Of a stretch of DNA of 64,000 nt, positions 50,489-57,158 are shown one piece after another. Below the pieces are notes generated by a model. That model did not search any database. It had not been told where the DNA came from and saw only the letters and a list, made by a program, of their open reading frames with translations. The translations under genes and the position numbers were made by a program. The stretch is from the IMG/VR virus record IMGVR_UViG_3300028920_000029, positions 62,001-126,000 of that record, one strand, 5' to 3'. How positions within the stretch are numbered: the stretch's first letter is position 1; the number at the start of each line of letters is the position of its first letter. Source of the stretch: a virus.

Positions 50489-51040
50489 TCAGTAGTTTTT
50501 TAACTCTGGAAAAATTATGTCAAACCTGGTGTGAATGTATCTGTTCTTCGCGGCGCCTATCTTTAATGCTAAGTCATCTAAAGGGGCATACTCAAATCCT
50601 TTAGATTCATACTCCTCCGTAGTTGCATGCCACTCCCATAACTCTGATGCATTAGATACATCTCTGCTGCTTCTAGGTCTTGGGCAGTTAAAGTGTACTC
50701 CGCATTCCTCACCCATGATAGTTTGTTTACCACTCATGTCAAGCTCAACATTAGTGATTGAATTATGCATTGATGCTAACTTACTGCAGTCAATCATGTA
50801 CTGTCGAGCTTTCTTCATTGTAGCGATAACAAACGTTGTTGTAGCCTCATCAGGAATACTGAAACATGCAGATACATCTGGACTACGTTCTCCGTGGCAG
50901 TGTTCATTCCAGTAAGGTTTTTCAAGCATCACCAATCCTTTAAACTTCTTACTCAAAGCATTAAGGTACAGCCTTGAGTAGTGGTTGAAGATGCGGGAGT
51001 GCCAGTATTCCCTGGCACTCCCCGTTTTTCTGAGAAACAT
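50489..51040 (-). CDS. unknown protein between MoxR and VWA genes
   Basis: 183 residues. Strand (VSACFSIPDEA), helix TTTFVIATMKKARQYM, strand (SITNVELDMSG), then a Cys/Arg-rich region (CGVHFNCPRPRSSRD). The T-T-T helix start resembles the recurrent small-protein module. The chosen ATG follows the MoxR stop by 2 bp with only a weak SD, so translation may be coupled. A start at the internal MLEKPYW is possible. Confidence 0.5.
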   Translation of the reverse strand: MFLRKTGSAREYWHSRIFNHYSRLYLNALSKKFKGLVMLEKPYWNEHCHGERSPDVSACFSIPDEATTTFVIATMKKARQYMIDCSKLASMHNSITNVELDMSGKQTIMGEECGVHFNCPRPRSSRDVSNASELWEWHATTEEYESKGFEYAPLDDLALKIGAAKNRYIHTRFDIIFPELKNY

Positions 51041-51042
51041 GA

Positions 51043-52158
51043 TTATTTATCTTTCTTCGGTGTCTTCCCAAGCCTCTGCTTGAGCAGGTCATCGAAGTAA
51101 GTTCCGATAGGCTTACCTTTAGCAGTCAGTGATTCATACAGGAATGGATCACCATCACCAACTAAAGTAAGGAACTTAGTAATAGTATCTGCTTCAGTCT
51201 CGGCATCGACCAGCTTGTCGATAAACTTCTGCAGTACCTCTTTCCTTTTCTTCTCAACCTTGTATTCCTTTTCAGTAAACACTATACCCGCTACTTCTTC
51301 AAGAGCAAAGGACCTCTTGAGGGCTTTAGCTTTACCATACTTGGACCACGCGGCTGCAACACAGTTCAGCAGTCCTCTGGCGTCTATAATGGAATCCTGT
51401 ACGAACTCCATTAACTTAACGACAGTGCTGGCAGACAGGATACCTTTGGCAAGGTCAGCGAATTCTTTCATGTCGACATCCTTGGTCAGGTCCAGCTTAA
51501 GCTGCTTGCATGTGTCATCTAACTGTGACCACGATCTTGGACATGTCCACGGTTCAAACGGGCTGTCCTTGGACGGTCCAGTAACAAGAGCTTTCATTCC
51601 TATAGCCTTAACAAAGGCACCTATCTCTTTGATAGGCTTCTGGAAGTCAAGCCACTTGTCAACTCTTGGCGGCTGCATCATGTAGACATAACCTCTTCCG
51701 CCAGTAAGCGCTGATGTAATTATCTTGGCGAAAGTACCGTCTTCACCACCCATGTTACCTGAGATAACAAACTGTGTCTTCTCAGGCAGCTTGATGTTAT
51801 CCAGGTTTTTACCCAGGACTATATCAAGCACAGCACCCTGAACGTCCTCTGTTGCCAGAGTAAACTCGTCAAAGTGAACTACGACATTACCTTTGGAGTC
51901 TATGACTTTCTTCCAAAAGCTTGGCGCTTTCCACTCAACATAGTCTCCCTCAGGCGAAGGAATACCTTTGATGTCATAGGCTTCAAGCCTGCCCAGTGAC
52001 AACGTAATGTACTCCCTGCCCGCTGCGATAGCTCCGTCGTGGATTGAAACGGTTTTTCCTACTCCAGGATCACCTAAGATGATCAGGGTTTTCGGATTAG
52101 CCATCTCGCTAAACCTCTTGATAAGACTTACACACTCATTCGCAGCAATTGCACGCAT
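51043..52158 (-). CDS. MoxR-family AAA+ ATPase
   Basis: 371 residues from the ATG behind AGGAGGTGGTTTTG. Walker A is GDPGVGKT (29-36), Walker B is VVVHFDEF (92-99), and sensor-1-like VISGNMGG follows. The C-terminal helical lid extends to a Lys-rich end. MoxR ATPases act with VWA proteins to remodel targets (for example RavA-ViaA, CoxD-CoxE). The VWA gene lies downstream, separated by one small gene. Substrate unknown. Confidence 0.88.
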   Translation of the reverse strand: MRAIAANECVSLIKRFSEMANPKTLIILGDPGVGKTVSIHDGAIAAGREYITLSLGRLEAYDIKGIPSPEGDYVEWKAPSFWKKVIDSKGNVVVHFDEFTLATEDVQGAVLDIVLGKNLDNIKLPEKTQFVISGNMGGEDGTFAKIITSALTGGRGYVYMMQPPRVDKWLDFQKPIKEIGAFVKAIGMKALVTGPSKDSPFEPWTCPRSWSQLDDTCKQLKLDLTKDVDMKEFADLAKGILSASTVVKLMEFVQDSIIDARGLLNCVAAAWSKYGKAKALKRSFALEEVAGIVFTEKEYKVEKKRKEVLQKFIDKLVDAETEADTITKFLTLVGDGDPFLYESLTAKGKPIGTYFDDLLKQRLGKTPKKDK

Positions 52159-52181
52159 CAAAACCACCTCCTAAAAGTTTT

Positions 52182-52337
52182 TTACTTCTGTTTTGCTAGG
52201 GGAACTTTTTTAATTCTGGCGTCAGGATAAGCTCCCCTGCATTCGTTCTTAATCCTAAGCGCTTCGACGTGCCCGTACTTAATGGCAATCGTCATGTTTT
52301 TCGATGGAGAATACACGATGTACATAAAGTTCTCCAT
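52182..52337 (-). CDS. 51-residue alpha/beta microprotein
   Basis: ATG behind AGGAGGTGTTGCC; the longer ORF lacks a site. MENFMYIVYSPSKNMTIAIK (strands), helix (HVEALRIKNECRG), strand (ARIKKVPLA). A beta-beta-alpha-beta layout resembling half of the recurrent fold. No known family. Confidence 0.55.
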   Translation of the reverse strand: MENFMYIVYSPSKNMTIAIKYGHVEALRIKNECRGAYPDARIKKVPLAKQK

Positions 52338-52348
52338 GGCAACACCTC

Positions 52349-52684
52349 CTAGGCAAACTCTATTCGTACTGAAGTAACTCCCCATGTGTCCATGTCGTTC
52401 ACTAAATCTTCTTCCTTAAGAGGTTCTTCAGACGAACAAAAGTACCGTGACATCACTGACCCATCCTTAAGTAATTTAACCTTAAGGCTTTGTTCCTTGT
52501 CAGTCTCCTTAACCGACGCAAAGAACTTTCTGAACAGGGTTGTTAGAATGGTTGGTGATGGGTCACTGTGGAAGTCTACCTCTATCACCCTGTCTCCAGT
52601 CCTTTGCAGGTCACAATGCTGAGCACGGTTAAAAACTTTAATCGCTTCGTAATACTTTGAGAGGTCTGTGTAATCTTCACTCAA
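52349..52684 (-). CDS. predicted ferredoxin-like-fold protein of the recurrent small-protein group
   Basis: 111 residues with a TTG start behind GGAGGTGCTATT, overlapping the preceding stop. Strand (RVIEVDFHSDP), helix SPTILTTLFRKFFASV, strand (SLKVKLLKDG), strand (VMSRYFCSS), helix (KEEDLVNDMDTWG), strand (TSVRIEFA). This is one of the cleanest beta-alpha-beta-beta-alpha-beta patterns here. No known family. Confidence 0.55.
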   Translation of the reverse strand: MSEDYTDLSKYYEAIKVFNRAQHCDLQRTGDRVIEVDFHSDPSPTILTTLFRKFFASVKETDKEQSLKVKLLKDGSVMSRYFCSSEEPLKEEDLVNDMDTWGVTSVRIEFA

Positions 52685-52944
52685 AATAGCACCTCCATTT
52701 TTTGCAGAAAAAGTTTGACAACTTCTTTGGTAGGCTTATCAAAGATATAGGTGTCTCTGTTTTCATCCATTAACTTATCCGCATACTCTCCCAAACGCCT
52801 ACCGTTACACGTAACCTCTTCCCACACCAAAATGTCGTGGTTAGCATAACGTAACACCAGTTCCAGCCACGTATGGAATAACATATGTTTCTGTTTTTCC
52901 ACTAATTTCCGTCGTAGCCTTTGTTTATACTGGCGGTTATTCAT
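52681..52944 (-). CDS. unknown 87-residue basic helical protein
   Basis: A basic start (NNRQYKQRLRRKLVEKQK) and aromatic helix (MLFHTWLELVLRY), then an acidic region and a C-terminal helix (EVVKLFLQKMEV). It overlaps both neighbours by 4-8 bp. The SD lies within the upstream gene (CTGGAGATG). Not recognised. Confidence 0.5.
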   Translation of the reverse strand: MNNRQYKQRLRRKLVEKQKHMLFHTWLELVLRYANHDILVWEEVTCNGRRLGEYADKLMDENRDTYIFDKPTKEVVKLFLQKMEVLF

Positions 52945-53362
52945 CTCCAGGCTCCTCTAACTTAACATAGATTTCGCCTGCTCTGCCGTGTAAGTAGACG
53001 CCTTTCTTTCCAGCCTGTGTAAGCTCTGGAATATCCAGCTCACCTGACTTAGCAACTTTAGGAATTGAAGCGACTTCACTTTCTATTTCTTTTAGGCGCT
53101 TAGCTTTAATTCCAGCTAACGCCTGGTCGAAATCAGAGGAAGGTATAACTCTTACCTTAGACTCTGGTACATCTGCTTCTACTTCTTCGGGTGAGGCTTT
53201 AGCTAATACAGAGATAGCTGAGTCAATCTGATTAGCCTCCTCAACCAGGACTTTCTGTGCTTCCTTTTTACTTACCTGAGCAGCGCCAATGATATCGGCT
53301 TTGGTCTTACTCAGGGCAGTAATAACAGAAGAGTAACTTGGAACGTCCTTTTTCTTACCCAT
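52937..53362 (-). CDS. unknown helical protein with beta C-terminus
   Basis: 141 residues. Long helices (about 10-60 and 78-105) rich in Ala/Lys/Glu precede KKGVYLHGRAGEIYVKLEEP, which reads as a beta hairpin. SD AAGGAGGTGAAGTTAC. It is the second gene after the promoter near 53.6 kb. No family recognised. Confidence 0.55.
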   Translation of the reverse strand: MGKKKDVPSYSSVITALSKTKADIIGAAQVSKKEAQKVLVEEANQIDSAISVLAKASPEEVEADVPESKVRVIPSSDFDQALAGIKAKRLKEIESEVASIPKVAKSGELDIPELTQAGKKGVYLHGRAGEIYVKLEEPGDE

Positions 53363-53378
53363 GTAACTTCACCTCCTT

Positions 53379-53585
53379 TTATTCACTCCAATAGATTTCA
53401 AATCCTAACAGTTCCAAATTAAACCATTTCCTTCCATCGCTTGAATCTGCATGTATTCCAAACAGAGCTACTTCAAACAACTCGATACATATCGCAAGGT
53501 TGAAGCATCTGTTGAGAATGTTAACATACGCTTCAAATCCTCCACGTATATTAAAGTTCTTCCAAGTACTACTAATCGTAAACAT
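53379..53585 (-). CDS. unknown 68-residue protein, first gene behind a promoter
   Basis: Strand (MFTISSTWKNFNI), helix (FEAYVNILNRCFNLA), strand (ELFEVALFGIHA), strand (FNLELLGFEIYW). The gene has a good SD (AAGGAGGTGATACT) and a promoter immediately upstream, so it probably opens the transcription unit that includes MoxR and VWA. Function unknown. Confidence 0.6.
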   Translation of the reverse strand: MFTISSTWKNFNIRGGFEAYVNILNRCFNLAICIELFEVALFGIHADSSDGRKWFNLELLGFEIYWSE

Positions 53586-53606
53586 AGTATCACCTCCTTA
53601 ATAAAA

Positions 53607-53634
53607 GTATACCCTAGATTGTCAAAAAGTCAAG
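53607..53634 (-). promoter_or_regulatory. sigma70-type promoter
   Basis: TTGACT, 16-bp spacer starting TTTTGA, TATACT on the minus strand, followed by a strong SD and ATG about 20 bp later. It would drive the MoxR/VWA/LGPDTDP unit. Confidence 0.82.
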
Positions 53635-53636
53635 GG

Positions 53637-53807
53637 CTAGTTCAATACAAAATGCAGCTGATGTTCTTTAATTACTAAGTAGTTATAGTATTTCCTGACG
53701 TCCTTTCCTTTCTCTATGGGGATATTGTTGAGCTTATCCACCAGCACCTGAGACCTGTCTACATCGGCAGGCTCAGCGTGTACTACATATATCGTATCGT
53801 TATCCAT
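53637..53807 (-). CDS. 56-residue alpha/beta microprotein
   Basis: ATG behind GGGGGTGCAATC. MDNDTIYVVHAEPADVDRSQ gives a strand and loop, then a helix (VLVDKLNNIPIEKG) and strands (NYLVIKEHQLHFVL). Its end lies 3 bp from the -35 box of the promoter. Not recognised. Confidence 0.5.
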   Translation of the reverse strand: MDNDTIYVVHAEPADVDRSQVLVDKLNNIPIEKGKDVRKYYNYLVIKEHQLHFVLN

Positions 53808-53875
53808 GATTGCACCCCCGAGGGGAAATAGGTGACGCATCCCTTTCGGTTAACATCGCCACCTTTTCAAGAGGT

Positions 53876-54085
53876 TTATTTCCTCTTGGTGTACTGCGGT
53901 AAAGCGTTGAGTGAAGCCTTTGTAATGTAGTGGTTAGGTATCTTGGCGTAGTTACCTTTCTTACCCACTATCATCACGTCCTTACGTGTACGTGATACAT
54001 ACGTAAGTGAGGTACCTTTCGGTATACGTATGTTGGTCGGCCTGGTCGTAAAGTCTTTGTCTAATACTATCTTGTAATGTCTCAT
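53876..54085 (-). CDS. unknown 69-residue basic beta protein
   Basis: Strands (HYKIVLDKDF, TSLTYVSRTRKDVMIVGKKG, YAKIPNHYI) with basic loops suggest a small barrel. The ATG sits behind GGAGAGTGAGTAAC; the SD is part of the preceding gene's final codons. No known family. Confidence 0.55.
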   Translation of the reverse strand: MRHYKIVLDKDFTTRPTNIRIPKGTSLTYVSRTRKDVMIVGKKGNYAKIPNHYITKASLNALPQYTKRK

Positions 54086-54086
54086 G

Positions 54087-54290
54087 TTACTCACTCTCCT
54101 TGTGTTTAGATTTAATGACTAACAACAATATTTCATCTCTTAATGCTTGTTCACTACCAAACACATTATTTCTACATACTTCCTCTATATCCTGTATGAT
54201 CTTGTTTGCTTTTAATAATTCTGTTCTACCTTTTTTGTTTTCTTCTATTACATTTAACACTTCTTTTGCACAAACTTTACATATATCCAT
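54087..54290 (-). CDS. unknown helical microprotein with CxxC start
   Basis: 67 residues: MDICKVCAKEVLNVIEENKK, then Lys/Glu helices and the C-terminus SKHKESE. The KESE end is encoded by the next gene's SD, a recurring feature in this window. The single N-terminal CxxC could pair with a partner or bind metal as a dimer. Confidence 0.55.
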   Translation of the reverse strand: MDICKVCAKEVLNVIEENKKGRTELLKANKIIQDIEEVCRNNVFGSEQALRDEILLLVIKSKHKESE

Positions 54291-54291
54291 A

Positions 54292-54384
54292 TCACTCACC
54301 TCCTTCACTCCCTATAAGATAACCCACTAAATAAGAAACTACAACTGATAATACAAAAACTAATGAACCTAATATATCTTCCAT
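54292..54384 (-). CDS. 30-residue single-pass membrane microprotein
   Basis: MEDILGSLVFVLSVVVSYLV and a short Gly-rich tail form one transmembrane helix with an acidic N-terminus. Perfect SD AAGGAGGTGAGTAAT; the terminal GGA GGT GAG TGA forms the SD of the next gene. Too short for an assignment. Confidence 0.5.
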   Translation of the reverse strand: MEDILGSLVFVLSVVVSYLVGYLIGSEGGE

Positions 54385-54397
54385 ATTACTCACCTCC

Positions 54398-54739
54398 TTA
54401 TTCGTTTGGCGTGACGTAAGGAACTACTCCGCCACCTGTGAAATAATATTCATACCAGAGATCCCCATCGGTAAAGGATAGGTTGCCTACTGATACGTGT
54501 GGAGCAATGGCGGCGAACAGTCTGTCCTGCCTTGCGTCCCTGCCGCCCAGGAACTCAATGGTACCTCTGGTAATGGTGAAACCAAAGAGCCTCAAAGCGT
54601 GGTCTAAGTTCCTGGCGCACAGTATGCGCTGCCCCTTATCCCATGCCTTGCCGTACTTGACGTTACCTTTCAACGCCTCAAACGCAGCTTTCTCGTTCTC
54701 AATCTTAAGCTTGGATTTAAAACACCCGTGTCTGCTCAT
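54398..54739 (-). CDS. unknown 113-residue protein
   Basis: Basic helical start (FKSKLKIENEKAAFEALKGN), then RILCARNLDHALRLFGFTI and alpha/beta segments (GTIEFLGGRDARQDRLFAAI, GNLSFTDGDLWYEYYF). The last part resembles a small nucleotide-modifying or binding fold only vaguely. No motif is diagnostic. SD AAGGAGGTGAATTAGT. Confidence 0.5.
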   Translation of the reverse strand: MSRHGCFKSKLKIENEKAAFEALKGNVKYGKAWDKGQRILCARNLDHALRLFGFTITRGTIEFLGGRDARQDRLFAAIAPHVSVGNLSFTDGDLWYEYYFTGGGVVPYVTPNE

Positions 54740-54740
54740 A

Positions 54741-54968
54741 CTAATTCACCTCCTTAGAAGATTTAAGTTTTCCCACTAAAATTTGTAGTTCTTTTTCTTT
54801 TTTTGCATTGAGTTCACGAATTTTGTCGTAATATGCTTCTCTGCATTCTCTACACCAATGTTTTACGCCCTTTATGTTTTGTTCACAAAGCATAATCCCT
54901 TTTGTGCTTCCTTCTTCCGAGAAAAATACATCTTGAGTTTTGCATAAATCACATGTATAGTTTTTCAC
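54741..54968 (-). CDS. zinc-ribbon microprotein with coiled-coil tail
   Basis: 75 residues from a GTG behind GGAGGTATGAC. CDLC near the start and CRECREAYYDK in the middle, plus an extra Cys (MLCEQN), resemble HNH-associated or recombination-nuclease ribbons (WCRECxxAYY) without the nuclease residues. A Lys/Glu helix follows. Possibly nucleic-acid binding. Confidence 0.55.
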   Translation of the reverse strand: MKNYTCDLCKTQDVFFSEEGSTKGIMLCEQNIKGVKHWCRECREAYYDKIRELNAKKEKELQILVGKLKSSKEVN

Positions 54969-54969
54969 G

Positions 54970-55110
54970 TCATACCTCCTTAGAAGATTTAAATCCGTAG
55001 TCCTTTACCTCTACCTTTGGTTTCCTGGCTATCGCTACCACCTTAACCGTCAAACCAATTAAGGCGTTAGCTCCCATACCTGCCAGAAACCAAGCAAACC
55101 AGTTAGTCAT
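54970..55110 (-). CDS. 46-residue membrane microprotein
   Basis: ORF behind GGAGGTGATGTA. MTNWFAWFLAGMGANALIGL and TVKVVAIAR form one hydrophobic helix, followed by a basic tail (KPKVEVKDYGFKSS). Its last codons AAG GAG GTA TGA supply the next SD. Function unknown. Confidence 0.5.
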   Translation of the reverse strand: MTNWFAWFLAGMGANALIGLTVKVVAIARKPKVEVKDYGFKSSKEV

Positions 55111-55147
55111 TACATCACCTCCTTATTTTTTATTCCTATGAGTGCGA

Positions 55148-55163
55148 GGGGGCCGAAGCCCCC
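55148..55163 (-). terminator. GC hairpin with TTCG tetraloop after a coiled-coil gene
   Basis: GGGGGC-TTCG-GCCCCC on the minus strand, 5 bp after the stop of the 236-residue gene. Very stable cUUCGg loop. It lacks a following U-run, so it may act as a 3'-end stabiliser or partial terminator. Confidence 0.55.
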
Positions 55164-55168
55164 AAGTA

Positions 55169-55879
55169 TTACTTACCGTCAGTTAACAGCTTAGATTTTT
55201 CGCTTACTTCTTTACTTGCCTGGTCAAGAATACCAAGAACTTTCTTACCCTGTTCAGACGCCATAAGGGCTTTCTTGGTGAGATTAGTTTTCATCTTCTT
55301 GATCTGTGCAGGCAGCTCCTCAATCCTGTTACCGATATCCATAATCTTCTTGGATATCTCATTCTGCTGTTTCTTGTATTTGTTGAGCTCTTTGAGCTGT
55401 TTCTTGATGAGCGCAGGAGAAACATCAAGGTCAACCTTAAGGTTATTCTCCCTGATGTTATCATTCCCGTCGTATCTGGTAATCATTCTGGTTCTTTTGT
55501 TCTGTACGTTGAAGTAAACCTGAACCTCACCGACAACGTTTGTAAAGTCTGCGCCGACACCATGACGGTCTACCTTACCGAGTGCGCAGTGTGCATCACA
55601 AAAGTAATACAAGGGAGTAGCCGCACCACCGAGGATTGCGCTGATGTTGGAGATAATAGGCTTGCATACTGTGTTAGCCCATTTCGTTACCTCTTCCTTG
55701 TGCTTTGCCTTAACAGCTTTAACCACCTCACGTAAGTCTGCGTTTTCCTTCTTGGCGGCCGCATACTCAGCGGCAAGCTCTTCTCTGACTTGGTCTTCGT
55801 ACACCTCAACCAGTTCGTGCTTACTGACTTTCATTTCTACAAGCTCAGTAAGGTCCGTGCCGAGAACTTTCTCACTCAT
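55169..55879 (-). CDS. coiled-coil protein, likely abundant
   Basis: 236 residues. Coiled coils at about 20-65 and 158-232 flank a central strand region (VVGEVQVYFNVQNKRTRMI). Cys/His residues (YFCDAHCALGK) in the centre could bind metal. Its codons and a terminal TTCG hairpin suggest strong expression. No family recognised; a scaffold or filament-forming role is possible. Confidence 0.55.
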   Translation of the reverse strand: MSEKVLGTDLTELVEMKVSKHELVEVYEDQVREELAAEYAAAKKENADLREVVKAVKAKHKEEVTKWANTVCKPIISNISAILGGAATPLYYFCDAHCALGKVDRHGVGADFTNVVGEVQVYFNVQNKRTRMITRYDGNDNIRENNLKVDLDVSPALIKKQLKELNKYKKQQNEISKKIMDIGNRIEELPAQIKKMKTNLTKKALMASEQGKKVLGILDQASKEVSEKSKLLTDGK

Positions 55880-55906
55880 AACTTCACCTCCATAATAAGA
55901 TTGGTG

Positions 55907-56074
55907 TTAGTCTTCTTCCCATTCGTCCTTTGTTTCCTCCTCGCCGTTAACTCCTACCTCCGTAGCGATGTAGTTCCATAATGCTTTGCCTTCGTACTGG
56001 CTTTCGGGGAATGATCCGTATGCCTCGTCATACTCCCTGCATATCTGTTTAACTTTCTCTATAGGCACTTCCAT
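55907..56074 (-). CDS. 55-residue acidic microprotein
   Basis: ORF behind GGAGGTATTAAG. Helical MEVPIEKVKQICREYDEAYG and an acidic tail (GEEETKDEWEED). Highly negative; could mimic nucleic acid, but that is speculation. Good SD and compact spacing support it. Confidence 0.5.
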   Translation of the reverse strand: MEVPIEKVKQICREYDEAYGSFPESQYEGKALWNYIATEVGVNGEEETKDEWEED

Positions 56075-56075
56075 C

Positions 56076-56243
56076 TTAATACCTCCAGACGTCTATGATG
56101 CCCCGCACTGCTATATAGTAACAGGGCACACAGACCAGCAGTCGTATGAGTATCCCCATACCTATCTTCTTCATTGATACCCAAAGCCCCATGGTACAAG
56201 CGAACAGGGCTATCAGTAAGAACGTTACTACTAATGGATTCAT
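56076..56243 (-). CDS. small two-helix membrane protein, tandem copy 2
   Basis: 55 residues from the ATG behind GGGGGTGAGTACT. MNPLVVTFLLIALFACTMGL then ILIRLLVCVPCYYIAVRG. Start, leader and first helix parallel the adjacent gene (MNPIVMTVLLGCAL), so the pair is a tandem duplication. Function unknown. Confidence 0.6.
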   Translation of the reverse strand: MNPLVVTFLLIALFACTMGLWVSMKKIGMGILIRLLVCVPCYYIAVRGIIDVWRY

Positions 56244-56248
56244 AGTAC

Positions 56249-56422
56249 TCACCCCCAAAGTAGGATTATGCTCCTGCCTAAGATAAAGAAGGCAAGGTAA
56301 CATGCAATTCTATACATAGTTCTTTCAAGTACATCATCAACTTTAGTTTCTGTTAACCACATCAAGCACACAACCACTGCCAAAGCACAACCCAGTAACA
56401 CTGTCATAACGATTGGATTCAT
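56249..56422 (-). CDS. small two-helix membrane protein, tandem copy 1
   Basis: 57 residues from the ATG behind GGAGGTGAGTACT. MNPIVMTVLLGCALAVVVCL, a short charged loop (TETKVDDVLERT), and a second helix (IACYLAFFILGRSIILLW). It lies downstream of a micro-ORF and hairpin. Function unknown. Confidence 0.6.
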   Translation of the reverse strand: MNPIVMTVLLGCALAVVVCLMWLTETKVDDVLERTMYRIACYLAFFILGRSIILLWG

Positions 56423-56452
56423 AGTACTCACCTCCTATTAGTTTATAAGTCC

Positions 56453-56472
56453 GAGGGAGCCTAAGCTCCCTC
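56453..56472 (-). promoter_or_regulatory. leader hairpin between micro-ORF and membrane gene
   Basis: GAGGGAGC-TTAG-GCTCCCTC, a perfect 8-bp stem and 4-nt loop, beginning 4 bp after the micro-ORF stop. No U-run follows. It could be an attenuator or translational barrier controlled by ribosomes on the micro-ORF. Confidence 0.55.
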
Positions 56473-56475
56473 ATA

Positions 56476-56499
56476 CTACCAAAGGCTAGACATCTTCAT
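56476..56499 (-). CDS. 7-residue leader micro-ORF
   Basis: ATG behind the perfect site AAGGAGGTGTTACT encodes MKMSSLW and stops at TAG just before the hairpin. The strong SD in front of such a short ORF, right after a long non-coding region, suggests a leader peptide. Confidence 0.45.
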   Translation of the reverse strand: MKMSSLW

Positions 56500-57158
56500 A
56501 GTAACACCTCCTTAGTATTATTTTATTTATTATTTATTTTATTGTCGAGCACAAGAATATTGTAGAGTACTACAGTACTAGGGGGTATACCTATGCTCGG
56601 TGCCCCCAGGGTGAAAATCACCTTCTCTCCCGATACCTAGGCTTCTAGGCTTCTAGGCTTCTAGGCTTCTAGACTTCTAATACTCCCGATACCTAGGCTT
56701 CTAGGCTTCTAGGCTTCTAGACTTCTAATACTCCCGATACCTAGGCTTCTAGGCTTCTAGGCTTCTAGACTTCTAGACTTCTAATACTCCCGATACCTAG
56801 GCTTCTAGTACTCTCGATACCTAGGCTTCTAGGCTTCTAGTACTCTCGATACCTAGGCTTCTAGGCTTCTAGTACTCTCGATACCTAGGCTTCTAGGCTT
56901 CTAGTACTCCCGATACCTAGGCTTCTAGGCTTCTAGTACTCCCGATACCTAGGCTTCTAGACTACCCGTTGGATACCCAACGCGCGGACTTAAGGTACCC
57001 CTCTTTCCCTATGGATATATCTTGGGTCCCCAGAAGGACTAAAAAATTTCCCTGGTATTTTTTGGGGATTGCTTGACAATATAAGGTATAATTTGGATAA
57101 ATAAGGCTATCTGGGATGTTACCTCTATTTAGGAGGCGATCGTTGATTCTAGGGGGTG
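56500..57158. other. 655-bp non-coding region with octamer array
   Basis: No gene-size ORF. From left to right it holds an A/T-rich segment that could be a minus-strand promoter or UP region (56520-56545) and a GGTGA/TCACC hairpin near 56610. The octamer array (56631-56966) follows. Then come a CGTTGG/CCAACG hairpin (56968-56983), an AAAAAA/TTTTTT stem (57038-57062) and a TTGACA/TATAAT pair with an 8-bp gap (57073-57092, plus strand). Confidence 0.6.
56631..56966. repeat. tandem array of 42 octamers in nine higher-order units
   Basis: The whole 336 bp is in register with a period of eight. Each unit opens with CGATACCT, continues with one to four AGGCTTCT (sometimes AGACTTCT) and closes with AATACTCC, AGTACTCT or AGTACTCC. 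Unit lengths are 56, 48, 56, 24, 32, 32, 32, 32 and 24 bp. CCTAGG palindromes recur at each unit start. No coding potential; no CRISPR-like unique spacers. Confidence 0.95.

Noticed and set aside
56631-56966. CRISPR array
   Set aside because: The array is fully tandem with an 8-bp period and no unique spacers, and no cas-like gene is nearby.
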